Assembly (NCBI GenBank): GCA_902796045.1
Contig: CADBNQ010000118.1
Location: forward strand, 1-5,773
DNA from: an uncultured Lachnospiraceae bacterium
GTDB lineage: Bacteria; Bacillota; Clostridia; Lachnospirales; Lachnospiraceae
Direction: 5' to 3'
DNA: 5,773 bases
This document shows, one piece after another, positions 1 through 5,461 of the stretch. Numbering within the stretch: the stretch's first letter is position 1; each line of letters begins with the position of its first letter. A model generated the notes under the pieces. The model was given only the letters and a program-made list of their open reading frames with translations. It was not told the DNA's origin and searched no databases. Made by a program: the position numbers and the translations under genes.

Positions 1-390
1 ATCATGGAAGCGATTGCTTCAAGCCTGATGGATTATTTTAAGATCAGCCGGACCAAAGCCTGTGCCGTCATCATTGTCTATACTTTGATAACAGGGACCC
101 TGGTATGTATGGGATACAACAAATTATACTTTGAACTGAAGCTGCCCAACGGTACAGTGGGCCAGATCCTCGATGTGATGGATTATATCAGCAACAACTG
201 TCTGATGCCTATCGTCGCTCTGGGGACCTGCATCCTGATCGGCTGGGTTGCCGGACCTGAAGTAGTGATCAATGAAGTGACCCAGGACCGGTACAGATTC
301 CACCGCAGAAAGCTCTACATAGTGATGATCAGGTTTATCGCCCCGCTTCTGCTGTTTGTCCTTCTGCTTCAGGCTTTTGGTGCTATCTAA
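1..390 (+). CDS. Sodium:neurotransmitter symporter (NSS/SNF) family transporter, C-terminal part, 5' end off window
   Basis: This is the last 129 codons of a membrane transporter; the reading frame is open at base 1, so the ATG at position 4 is probably internal. Numbering from that ATG, the fragment opens with the end of a TM8-like helix, then a membrane segment (about 19-38), a second (about 56-85) that begins with ILDVMDYISNN, and a last one (about 104-126). These align by eye with TM9, TM10 and TM11 of LeuT: ILDVMDY matches LeuT FLDEMDF, and KLYIVMIRFIAP matches RIYYYVMRYITP. The protein stops directly after TM11, so it is the 11-segment bacterial type (as in MhsT) rather than the 12-segment LeuT type. 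The family imports amino acids or related solutes with Na+ across the cytoplasmic membrane. The substrate cannot be told because TM1, TM3 and TM6 are outside the window. The gene ends with TAA, 59 nt before prfC. Confidence 0.85.
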   Translation: MMEAIASSLMDYFKISRTKACAVIIVYTLITGTLVCMGYNKLYFELKLPNGTVGQILDVMDYISNNCLMPIVALGTCILIGWVAGPEVVINEVTQDRYRFHRRKLYIVMIRFIAPLLLFVLLLQAFGAI

Positions 391-449
391 TATGATATTA
401 AAGTGAGAAGAATGCGCGGCTCTTTACACAAGGGAAAGGAATCAGGATC

Positions 450-2042
450 ATGTCTGATATGATTAAGGAAATAAAAAAAAGAAGAACATTTGCCATCATT
501 TCACACCCCGATGCCGGCAAGACCACACTGACTGAGAAATTTCTTCTTTACGGCGGCGTGATCAACCAGGCAGGGTCTGTCAAGGGGAAGGCGACGGCAA
601 AACATGCTGTGTCAGACTGGATGGATATCGAGAAGGAGAGGGGAATTTCAGTCACCTCTTCTGTGCTGCAGTTTGAGTATGGGGACTGCTGTATTAATAT
701 TCTGGACACACCGGGTCATCAGGATTTTTCCGAGGATACCTACCGCACCCTGATGGCAGCGGATTCGGCGGTGATGGTGATCGACGGTGGAAAAGGTGTG
801 GAGGCACAGACAAGAAAACTTTTTAAAGTATGCGCCATGAGGCATATCCCGGTGTTCACCTTCATCAATAAGATGGACAGGGAGGCCAGAGACAGCTTTG
901 ACCTGCTGGATGAGATAGAAAAAGAGCTTGGGATCCCCACCTGTCCGGTAAACTGGCCCATCGGTTCCGGCAGCCTTTTCCGGGGAGTCTTTGAAAGAGA
1001 GACCAGGACCATTGAGCTCTTTGAGGATACCATGAAGGGGACCCGGATGGGGACAGTAAAGAAGATCTCTTTCGATGATCCCGGAATCGCGGAGTATGTA
1101 GAAGATGAGGCCATGGAGCAGCTCCAGGAGGAAATCGAGCTGCTTGACGGAGCAGGTGCAGATTTTGATCAGGCACTGGTTGACGCAGGGGAACTGTCTC
1201 CAGTCTTTTTCGGTTCTGCCCTGATGAATTTTGGCGTTGAGTCTTTCCTGAATCATTTTCTGTCCATGACCACATCACCCCTGCCCCGCATGTCAGACCA
1301 GGGGTTGATCGACCCCATGAAAGAGAAGGATTTCTCTGCTTTTGTCTTCAAGATCCAGGCAAATATGAACAAGGCCCACCGAGACAGGGTGGCCTTCATG
1401 CGGATCTGCTCGGGAGAGTTTGAGGCCGGGATGGATGCCTTCCATGTTCAGGGAGGGAAGAAGATCCGGCTGTCCCAGCCCCAGCAGATGATGGCCAATG
1501 GACGCAAGATGATCGACAGGGCTTACGGAGGTGACATCATAGGTATCTTTGATCCGGGCATCTTTTCTATCGGCGATACCATCACAACATCCGGGGACAG
1601 ATACAGTTATGAGGGCATACCGACCTTCGCTCCGGAGCACTTTGCCAGAGTCCGGCAGGTGGATACCATGAAGCGGAAGCAGTTTATCAAGGGGATCAAC
1701 CAGATTGCCCAGGAGGGCGCTATCCAGATCTTTCAGGAATACAATACCGGTATGGAGGAGATCATCGTGGGTGTTGTCGGTGTCCTCCAGTTTGATGTAC
1801 TTGTCTATCGCCTGAGAAATGAATACAATGTAGAGATCATTCTTGAGAAACTCCCTTATGAGCATATCCGCTGGGTGGAGAATACGGACCTTGATATCAA
1901 GGAGATCCGTGGGACCTCTGACATGAAGAAAGTCAAGGATTTGAAGGGAAGACCCCTTTTATTATTCATAAATTCCTGGAGTGTCGGGATGACTTTGGAC
2001 AGAAATGAAGGATTGATTCTGTCGGAATTCGGAAAAGAGTAG
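450..2042 (+). CDS. prfC: Peptide chain release factor 3 (RF3), translational GTPase
   Basis: RF3 is a class II release factor. It uses GTP to remove RF1 or RF2 from the ribosome after peptide release and acts in the cytoplasm. The 530-residue length matches the family (E. coli RF3 is 529). Visible GTPase motifs are G1 SHPDAGKTT (18-26), G2 in the RGISVT stretch (64-69), G3 DTPGH (86-90, followed by QDFSEDT, typical of RF3), G4 NKMD (140-143) and the G5-like FFGSA (253-257). The remainder corresponds to the beta-barrel domain II and the RF3-specific C-terminal domain. The start at 450 is supported by an AAAGGA ribosome binding site at 435-440, 9 nt upstream; the next Met (codon 4) would be too far from it. 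The gene ends with TAG. No terminator is visible on either side, so it may share a transcript with the transporter gene upstream and the PurF-like gene downstream. Identification is secure; operon membership is inferred. Confidence 0.97.
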   Translation: MSDMIKEIKKRRTFAIISHPDAGKTTLTEKFLLYGGVINQAGSVKGKATAKHAVSDWMDIEKERGISVTSSVLQFEYGDCCINILDTPGHQDFSEDTYRTLMAADSAVMVIDGGKGVEAQTRKLFKVCAMRHIPVFTFINKMDREARDSFDLLDEIEKELGIPTCPVNWPIGSGSLFRGVFERETRTIELFEDTMKGTRMGTVKKISFDDPGIAEYVEDEAMEQLQEEIELLDGAGADFDQALVDAGELSPVFFGSALMNFGVESFLNHFLSMTTSPLPRMSDQGLIDPMKEKDFSAFVFKIQANMNKAHRDRVAFMRICSGEFEAGMDAFHVQGGKKIRLSQPQQMMANGRKMIDRAYGGDIIGIFDPGIFSIGDTITTSGDRYSYEGIPTFAPEHFARVRQVDTMKRKQFIKGINQIAQEGAIQIFQEYNTGMEEIIVGVVGVLQFDVLVYRLRNEYNVEIILEKLPYEHIRWVENTDLDIKEIRGTSDMKKVKDLKGRPLLLFINSWSVGMTLDRNEGLILSEFGKE

Positions 2043-2064
2043 AAGAAAGCAGTGGCATGGATCT

Positions 2065-2083
2065 GGATTTCATGATAAAATCC
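2065..2083 (+). other. Small hairpin just upstream of the PurF-like gene's ribosome binding site
   Basis: GGATTT (2065-2070) can pair with AAATCC (2078-2083) around a 7-nt loop. It has no U tract after it, so it is not a terminator. It ends 3 nt before the GGGAGGA ribosome binding site and could modestly affect initiation, but a 6-bp AT-rich stem may also be chance. Confidence 0.25.
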
Positions 2084-2086
2084 TAT

Positions 2087-2093
2087 GGGAGGA
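2087..2093 (+). promoter_or_regulatory. Ribosome binding site that fixes the PurF-like start at 2103
   Basis: GGGAGGA lies 9 nt before the ATG at 2103, an ideal spacing. The longer frame starts at an ATG at 2085 that overlaps this site and has only the weak sequence GATAAAATCC before it. The start at 2103 is therefore preferred. It also places the protein's first residues (MGGIFG) in line with the MCGIVG start of E. coli PurF. Confidence 0.85.
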
Positions 2094-2102
2094 ATTATTA
2101 AT

Positions 2103-3512
2103 ATGGGTGGTATTTTTGGAGTAGTTTCAAAGGAAAAATGTGTATTCGACCTGTTTTTTGGAGTAGATTATCATTCGCATCTGGGCACCCGTCGGGGTGG
2201 TATGGCAGTATACGGGGAGAACGGATTTGATCGCGCGATCCATAATATTGAGAATTCTCCTTTCAGGACCAAGTTCTCACGCGATGTTGAAAAAATGGAC
2301 GGTTATATGGGGATAGGGTGTATCTCTGATTTTGAACCGCAGCCTTTGCTGATGCATTCGCATCTGGGCAGTTTTGCCATCACCACAGTCGGAAAGATCA
2401 ATAATCAGGAGGAACTGATTGAGGAAGCCTTTAGAAAGGGGAAGACCCATTTCCATGAGATGAGCGGCGGGGGAGTCAATCCCACAGAGCTGGTGGCGGT
2501 CCTGATCAATGAAGGGTCAAGCATCGCAGAAGGGATCAGGCATGCCCAGGAGAAGATCGATGGATCGATGACCCTTCTGGTCATGACAGAACATGGTATT
2601 TTTGCCGCCAGGGACCTCATGGGAAGGACCCCCCTCTTTATCGGAGAGAACAAAGAAGGACACTGCATTTCCTTTGAGGATTTTGCTTATGCCAATCTGG
2701 GATACAAGACCTGCAAGGAACTGGGCCCAGGTGAGGTTGTCTTTGTCACGGCTGACAAGGTCAGGACCGTGATCTGTCCGGGGGATAAGATGAAGATCTG
2801 TACCTTCCTCTGGATATATTACGGATATCCTAATGCATCCTATGAAGGGGTCAATGTCGAGATCATGAGGTACAACTGCGGCAGGCTGCTCGCAGAGAGG
2901 GATGATGTGGAAGCCGACTGTGTGGCCGGAGTTCCGGATTCTGGGACAGCCCATGCTGTGGGATATGCCAATGCATCCGGCATACCGTTTGCAAGGCCTT
3001 TTATCAAGTACACGCCCACATGGCCGAGATCCTTCATGCCTCCAAATCAGATAAAGAGAGATCTGATCGCCAAGATGAAGCTGATACCGGTTGATCCCCT
3101 GATCAGAGGAAAGAGCCTGCTCATGATTGACGATTCTATCGTCCGTGGGACCCAGATGAGGGAGACGACAGAGTATCTGTATGAGAACGGGGCAAAGGAA
3201 GTGCATATAAGACCTGCCTGCCCACCGATCATTTATGGCTGCAAATACCTGAACTTCTCAAGGTCAAGGTCAGATCTGGATCTGATCGCCCGCCGGGTCA
3301 TCTTAAAAAGGGAAGGAGATAAGGCGGATGATCCTGAAATTCTGGCAGAATATGCAGATCCTGACAGTGCCAGATATCAGGCCATGATCGATGATATCTG
3401 CAAGGAACTGAACTTTACTTCACTGAGATATCACAGGCTGGACGACATGATTGAATCTGTCGGTCTGGATCCTGACTGCCTCTGCACTTACTGCTGGGAC
3501 GGCAGGGAATGA
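2103..3512 (+). CDS. Amidophosphoribosyltransferase (PurF)-family protein with a degenerate glutaminase site
   Basis: PurF makes 5-phosphoribosylamine from PRPP and glutamine, the first step of purine synthesis. This 469-residue protein (start 2103) has the same two-part layout: an N-terminal Ntn-type glutaminase fold (about 1-225) and a phosphoribosyltransferase domain (about 235-400). The PRPP loop MIDDSIVRGT (341-350) is intact, as is the GVPDSG stretch (276-281). Four cysteines, C233, C380, C461 and C464, match by position the Fe-S cluster ligands of B. subtilis PurF. The glutaminase site, however, looks dead. The nucleophile Cys is Gly2 (MGGIFG versus MCGIVG). The Arg of the HVRYPTAG stretch is missing with a small deletion (GIGCISD, 70-76). 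The NG oxyanion motif reads VG (96-97). The Asp of the SDSE stretch is replaced (NPTE, 126-129). It may be an ammonia-dependent paralogue or have another role. The stop is a tandem TGATGA. The family call is firm; the activity is open. Confidence 0.9.
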   Translation: MGGIFGVVSKEKCVFDLFFGVDYHSHLGTRRGGMAVYGENGFDRAIHNIENSPFRTKFSRDVEKMDGYMGIGCISDFEPQPLLMHSHLGSFAITTVGKINNQEELIEEAFRKGKTHFHEMSGGGVNPTELVAVLINEGSSIAEGIRHAQEKIDGSMTLLVMTEHGIFAARDLMGRTPLFIGENKEGHCISFEDFAYANLGYKTCKELGPGEVVFVTADKVRTVICPGDKMKICTFLWIYYGYPNASYEGVNVEIMRYNCGRLLAERDDVEADCVAGVPDSGTAHAVGYANASGIPFARPFIKYTPTWPRSFMPPNQIKRDLIAKMKLIPVDPLIRGKSLLMIDDSIVRGTQMRETTEYLYENGAKEVHIRPACPPIIYGCKYLNFSRSRSDLDLIARRVILKREGDKADDPEILAEYADPDSARYQAMIDDICKELNFTSLRYHRLDDMIESVGLDPDCLCTYCWDGRE

Positions 3513-3532
3513 TGAATTAGAGGATAACAGAG

Positions 3533-4093
3533 ATGAAAAAAGATGAGTTTAAAGTATATTCCAATCCCAACATCCGCAAAAGGATGCTGGAGGATTTTGA
3601 CGGGGATGTCTATGATCTGGAGATTCCTGATGAAGATACCATCACGGCCCTGTTTCTGTCAGGACCCTATTTTGCGGACATGATGAGTAATCAGGAGATG
3701 TTTTATTATCCCACTGATCTGTCTGTAGAGGAAACCCTGATGGCGCCTCTCTTCTCCCCTGACGTTTTCTGGGATTTTATTGAGTCTTCCAGAAAGATCC
3801 GTATGAAAGAAAAGCTGCTTCTTGCACCTCTTCTTCACGTTCCCGTGGAGAATGAAGAAGGAGACACGGAGATGGTATCACTTTTTGACGGCCTGATTCA
3901 GGTAGAGTTTCTGAAATTCCTGCAGACTGTCGTTATGGTCAGCAATCTTGAGACTGGACTGTCGGATGAATTTGATGAAGTATTCTCAGAGATGATCAAC
4001 CAGCTTGAGGATAACGGATATCTGGACCAGGTCATGCAGAACATCGCGGGCTGGCTGGACAGCCCTGATATTCTGGCAGATTTGTTATTTTAA
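3533..4093 (+). CDS. Hypothetical acidic, cysteine-free protein of 186 residues
   Basis: I do not recognise this family. It begins 20 nt after the PurF-like stop with an AGAGGA ribosome binding site (about 3519-3524) at good spacing, so it is very probably cotranscribed and possibly functionally linked. The protein is soluble-looking: no signal peptide and no membrane segment. By my count it has about 39 Asp/Glu against 12 Lys/Arg and no cysteine, so it is strongly anionic. Residues 1-35 are charged and probably flexible, the middle (about 36-105) has hydrophobic stretches with FLSGPYFADMM and APLFSPDVFWDFI, and the C-terminal half (about 115-186) looks helical and ends in a hydrophobic LADLLF. 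Such composition would fit a small protein-binding or adaptor protein, but that is only a guess. It has normal codons in a clear frame with no competing ORF of better quality. Confidence 0.85.
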   Translation: MKKDEFKVYSNPNIRKRMLEDFDGDVYDLEIPDEDTITALFLSGPYFADMMSNQEMFYYPTDLSVEETLMAPLFSPDVFWDFIESSRKIRMKEKLLLAPLLHVPVENEEGDTEMVSLFDGLIQVEFLKFLQTVVMVSNLETGLSDEFDEVFSEMINQLEDNGYLDQVMQNIAGWLDSPDILADLLF

Positions 4094-4142
4094 TCTCTGA
4101 CGCAGAATTCTCGTAAACTGCACGGACCGGATTCTGGAAAAA

Positions 4143-4156
4143 TTGTGAATTCACAA
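4143..4156. promoter_or_regulatory. Perfect 14-bp palindrome, candidate operator
   Basis: TTGTGAATTCACAA is a perfect inverted repeat centred at 4149/4150, about 36 bp upstream of the predicted -35 and about 70 bp upstream of the predicted transcription start. It is not followed by a U tract and has a weak AT-rich stem, so an operator is more likely than a terminator. The half-sites resemble those of Rex (TTGTGAA-N4-TTCACAA) and CRP (TGTGA-N6-TCACA), but the usual spacers are shortened by 4 bp, so neither regulator can be assigned. Confidence 0.4.
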
Positions 4157-4172
4157 AAATTAATAAAAAATT
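4155..4172 (+). promoter_or_regulatory. AT-only tract, possible UP element
   Basis: Eighteen consecutive A/T bases (A5TTAATA6TT pattern) occupy roughly -65 to -48 relative to the predicted start of transcription. That is close to where the RNA polymerase alpha subunit contacts UP elements, so the tract may strengthen the promoter at 4186-4213. It overlaps the right arm of the palindrome by two bases. Confidence 0.35.
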
Positions 4173-4185
4173 CCCCTTAAAACTC

Positions 4186-4213
4186 TGGACAAAGACCGCA
4201 GAATCCTTATAAT
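4186..4213 (+). promoter_or_regulatory. SigA-type promoter for the DivIVA-domain gene
   Basis: TGGACA (4186-4191, 5 of 6 match to TTGACA), a 16-bp spacer, then a consensus TATAAT (4208-4213). Transcription would start near 4219-4221, giving a leader of about 115 nt before the ATG at 4335. This is the best promoter in the window and makes the DivIVA-like gene independent of the genes before it. Confidence 0.75.
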
Positions 4214-4225
4214 ACTATATCAGAT

Positions 4226-4260
4226 GGGTCGTGCCCTGCCTGATTTATAAGAGGACAGGG
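4226..4260 (+). other. Leader RNA with two mutually exclusive small hairpins
   Basis: CCCTG (4234-4238) can pair with CAGGG (4256-4260), extended by CCT with AGG around one bulged A. The same CCC (4234-4236) can instead pair with GGG at 4226-4228. Both are short. I match no known riboswitch or leader family to the sequence, and 4261-4320 shows nothing further that I can name. Confidence 0.3.
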
Positions 4261-4334
4261 AATACAGTTCCATCCGGTGTGATTAAGATAAAGTACAGCC
4301 TTGCATCGTCTGAGGGGAAAGAAAGGGGAAAACT

Positions 4335-5264
4335 ATGAACATTCAGGAACTGTTGACATATGTGGAAGAGTTGTCATTTAAGACATCCATGATAGGCTAT
4401 GACAAAGATGAGGTCGATATCCAGCTTGACAAGATCTGCGATGAGATGGAAGCGATTGTTAAGGAAAAGGATGACGAGATTGCTGCCTTACGAGGCGGAG
4501 CACCTGCCGCGCCTGTCGTTGTTGATCTTAGTGAGACCAGGAAGGCTGACCAGGAGATTCCCCAGAGCTCCCAGGAGGACTCTGATGACCTCAGAGCATA
4601 TATCAAAGATCTGAACAGGCAGCTGGCCGACGTTCAGAATCAGCTGGCCGAAGCGGAAGAGAGGGCCGAAGCAGCTGAGGAGAGAGCCGAGAGGGCCGAG
4701 ACTGAGGCCGAACAGGCTGAAGAAAAGCTGTTTGCAGCAGAGGCAGAGCTGAAAGAGCTCAGGTCCCAGGCTGATGCGGACTATGAGGAGCCGGCCCATG
4801 TGGAGAAGGTTTCTGTAGATGCAGACGCCCCACAGAACAAAGACGAAGCTTACCAGCTGTATCTGAGGAACGCAGACCTTCTGTGCAAGCAGCTGGAGGC
4901 AGTAGATTCACAGAAAGAAGCAATCGTGACAAAGGCAAACCAGGAGGCTGAGGGAATCCTTGAAGCCGCAAGGCAGCAGGCAGACGAGAACATAGAGGCT
5001 GCCAGAGCTGAATCTGAAACGATCCTGAGTAATGCCTGGGCTGAGTCGGACAGGATCGGAGCCGAGGCTGAGAGCCATCTGAAGGAAGCAGAAGAGAGGG
5101 CTGAGCAGATCCTGGAAGAAGGAAGAGCCGCCATGCAGCAGGACAAGGAAGACTACCAGAAGCTTCTTGAGAAGAAGGCAGCCCTGGTAGACTTTATGAA
5201 GGGGATCAGCTCGGATATATCCGGTCTGCTGGGTAAGATCGAAGAGTCTGCTCCGGAGGAGTAA
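4335..5264 (+). CDS. DivIVA-domain coiled-coil protein
   Basis: DivIVA-family proteins are cytoplasmic coiled coils that bind the inner face of the membrane at septa and poles and organise division or cell-wall proteins. Residues 12-35 (ELSFKTSMIGYDKDEVDIQL) match the N-terminal DivIVA domain; compare SFRGYDEDEVNEFL in B. subtilis. The Phe17-Arg18 pair that contacts the membrane there is Met19-Ile20 here. A first coiled coil with regular heptads spans about 83-147, rich in Ala, Glu and Arg. An acidic, Pro-containing linker follows (148-170), then a second long coiled coil (about 172-285) with AEGILEAARQQAD-type repeats as in DivIVA, and a short tail. Its 309 residues make it longer than B. 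subtilis DivIVA (164), mostly through the inserted first coil. An AAGGGG ribosome binding site (4323-4328) precedes the start. It has its own promoter and terminator. Whether it is the main DivIVA or a GpsB/SepIVA-like relative is not decidable here. Confidence 0.82.
   Translation: MNIQELLTYVEELSFKTSMIGYDKDEVDIQLDKICDEMEAIVKEKDDEIAALRGGAPAAPVVVDLSETRKADQEIPQSSQEDSDDLRAYIKDLNRQLADVQNQLAEAEERAEAAEERAERAETEAEQAEEKLFAAEAELKELRSQADADYEEPAHVEKVSVDADAPQNKDEAYQLYLRNADLLCKQLEAVDSQKEAIVTKANQEAEGILEAARQQADENIEAARAESETILSNAWAESDRIGAEAESHLKEAEERAEQILEEGRAAMQQDKEDYQKLLEKKAALVDFMKGISSDISGLLGKIEESAPEE
4620..4722 (+). repeat. Heptad-phased internal repeats in the first coiled coil
   Basis: CAGCTGGCCGA occurs at 4620-4630 and 4641-4651, exactly 21 nt (seven codons) apart. 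GAGAGGGCCGA occurs at 4659-4669 and 4689-4699, 30 nt apart. Together they encode the QLA..QLA and EERAE..ERAE stretches. The DNA-level identity suggests that the coil grew by short in-frame duplications. Confidence 0.6.
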
Positions 5265-5298
5265 GAGACAGACCGGGTGATTTTTGATAGTATATGTC

Positions 5299-5338
5299 CG
5301 GCGGGGGACAGTTTTTCTTATAAAACTGTCCCCCGCCG
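5299..5338 (+). terminator. Strong intrinsic terminator of the DivIVA-domain gene
   Basis: A perfect 17-bp stem pairs 5299-5315 with 5322-5338, with a 6-nt loop (TCTTAT). The lower part is very GC-rich (CGGCGGGGGACAG). It is followed by a T-rich run (ATTTTCTTTCTATCTTTCT). The complementary strand lacks an equally T-rich tail, so it serves the + strand. It lies 34 nt after the stop codon at 5262-5264. Confidence 0.93.
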
Positions 5339-5375
5339 ATTTTCTTTCTATCTTTCTACAATTTTAAGGAATCTC

Positions 5376-5404
5376 TTTTGGATTTACAGTTTTTATGGTA
5401 TAGT
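5376..5404 (+). promoter_or_regulatory. Extended -10 promoter for the last gene
   Basis: TGGTATAGT (5396-5404) is an extended -10 element: TGN directly before TATAGT. The -35 position at 17-bp spacing (TTTTGG, 5376-5381) is poor. The better-looking TTTACA (5383-5388) sits only 10 bp from the -10 and cannot serve as its -35. Transcription would start near 5411, leaving a leader of about 50 nt. Confidence 0.45.
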
Positions 5405-5461
5405 TAGGAGAATGCAGGCATTAATCCGAGTCTGATGATTTTCAGGAAAAGGTAGGCAGAC

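Noticed and set aside
391..449. Promoter for prfC in the gap after the transporter gene
   Set aside because: I found no -35/-10 pair with acceptable spacing, so prfC is either read from upstream or uses a promoter I cannot recognise.
648..1865. Several open frames on the minus strand inside prfC (up to 202 codons)
   Set aside because: They lie wholly opposite a gene with clear RF3 motifs, and their proteins resemble no family I know. They are codon-bias shadows.
2085..2102. Earlier start for the PurF-like protein (adds MGGIIN)
   Set aside because: Its ATG overlaps the strong ribosome binding site that serves the ATG at 2103, and the added residues are not part of the family's N-terminus.
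2517..3206. Minus-strand frame of 229 codons inside the PurF-like gene
   Set aside because: It overlaps a coding region with recognisable PRPP and Fe-S motifs, and its product is rich in His, Pro and Cys without any family pattern.
4143..4156. Canonical Rex or CRP site
   Set aside because: The half-sites fit, but the spacer between them is 4 bp too short for both, so a named regulator is not justified.
4094..4185. Intrinsic terminator for the operon ending at 4093
   Set aside because: Only weak stems are visible (CCGG with CTGG near 4128-4138, AGAATTCT at 4104-4111, the AT-rich palindrome), none followed by a T run. Any termination here would have to be of another kind.
4399..4614. Second + strand frame of 71 codons inside the DivIVA-like gene
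   Set aside because: It is Arg/Leu-rich, as expected from an out-of-frame reading of an Ala/Glu coil, and overlaps the well-supported gene.
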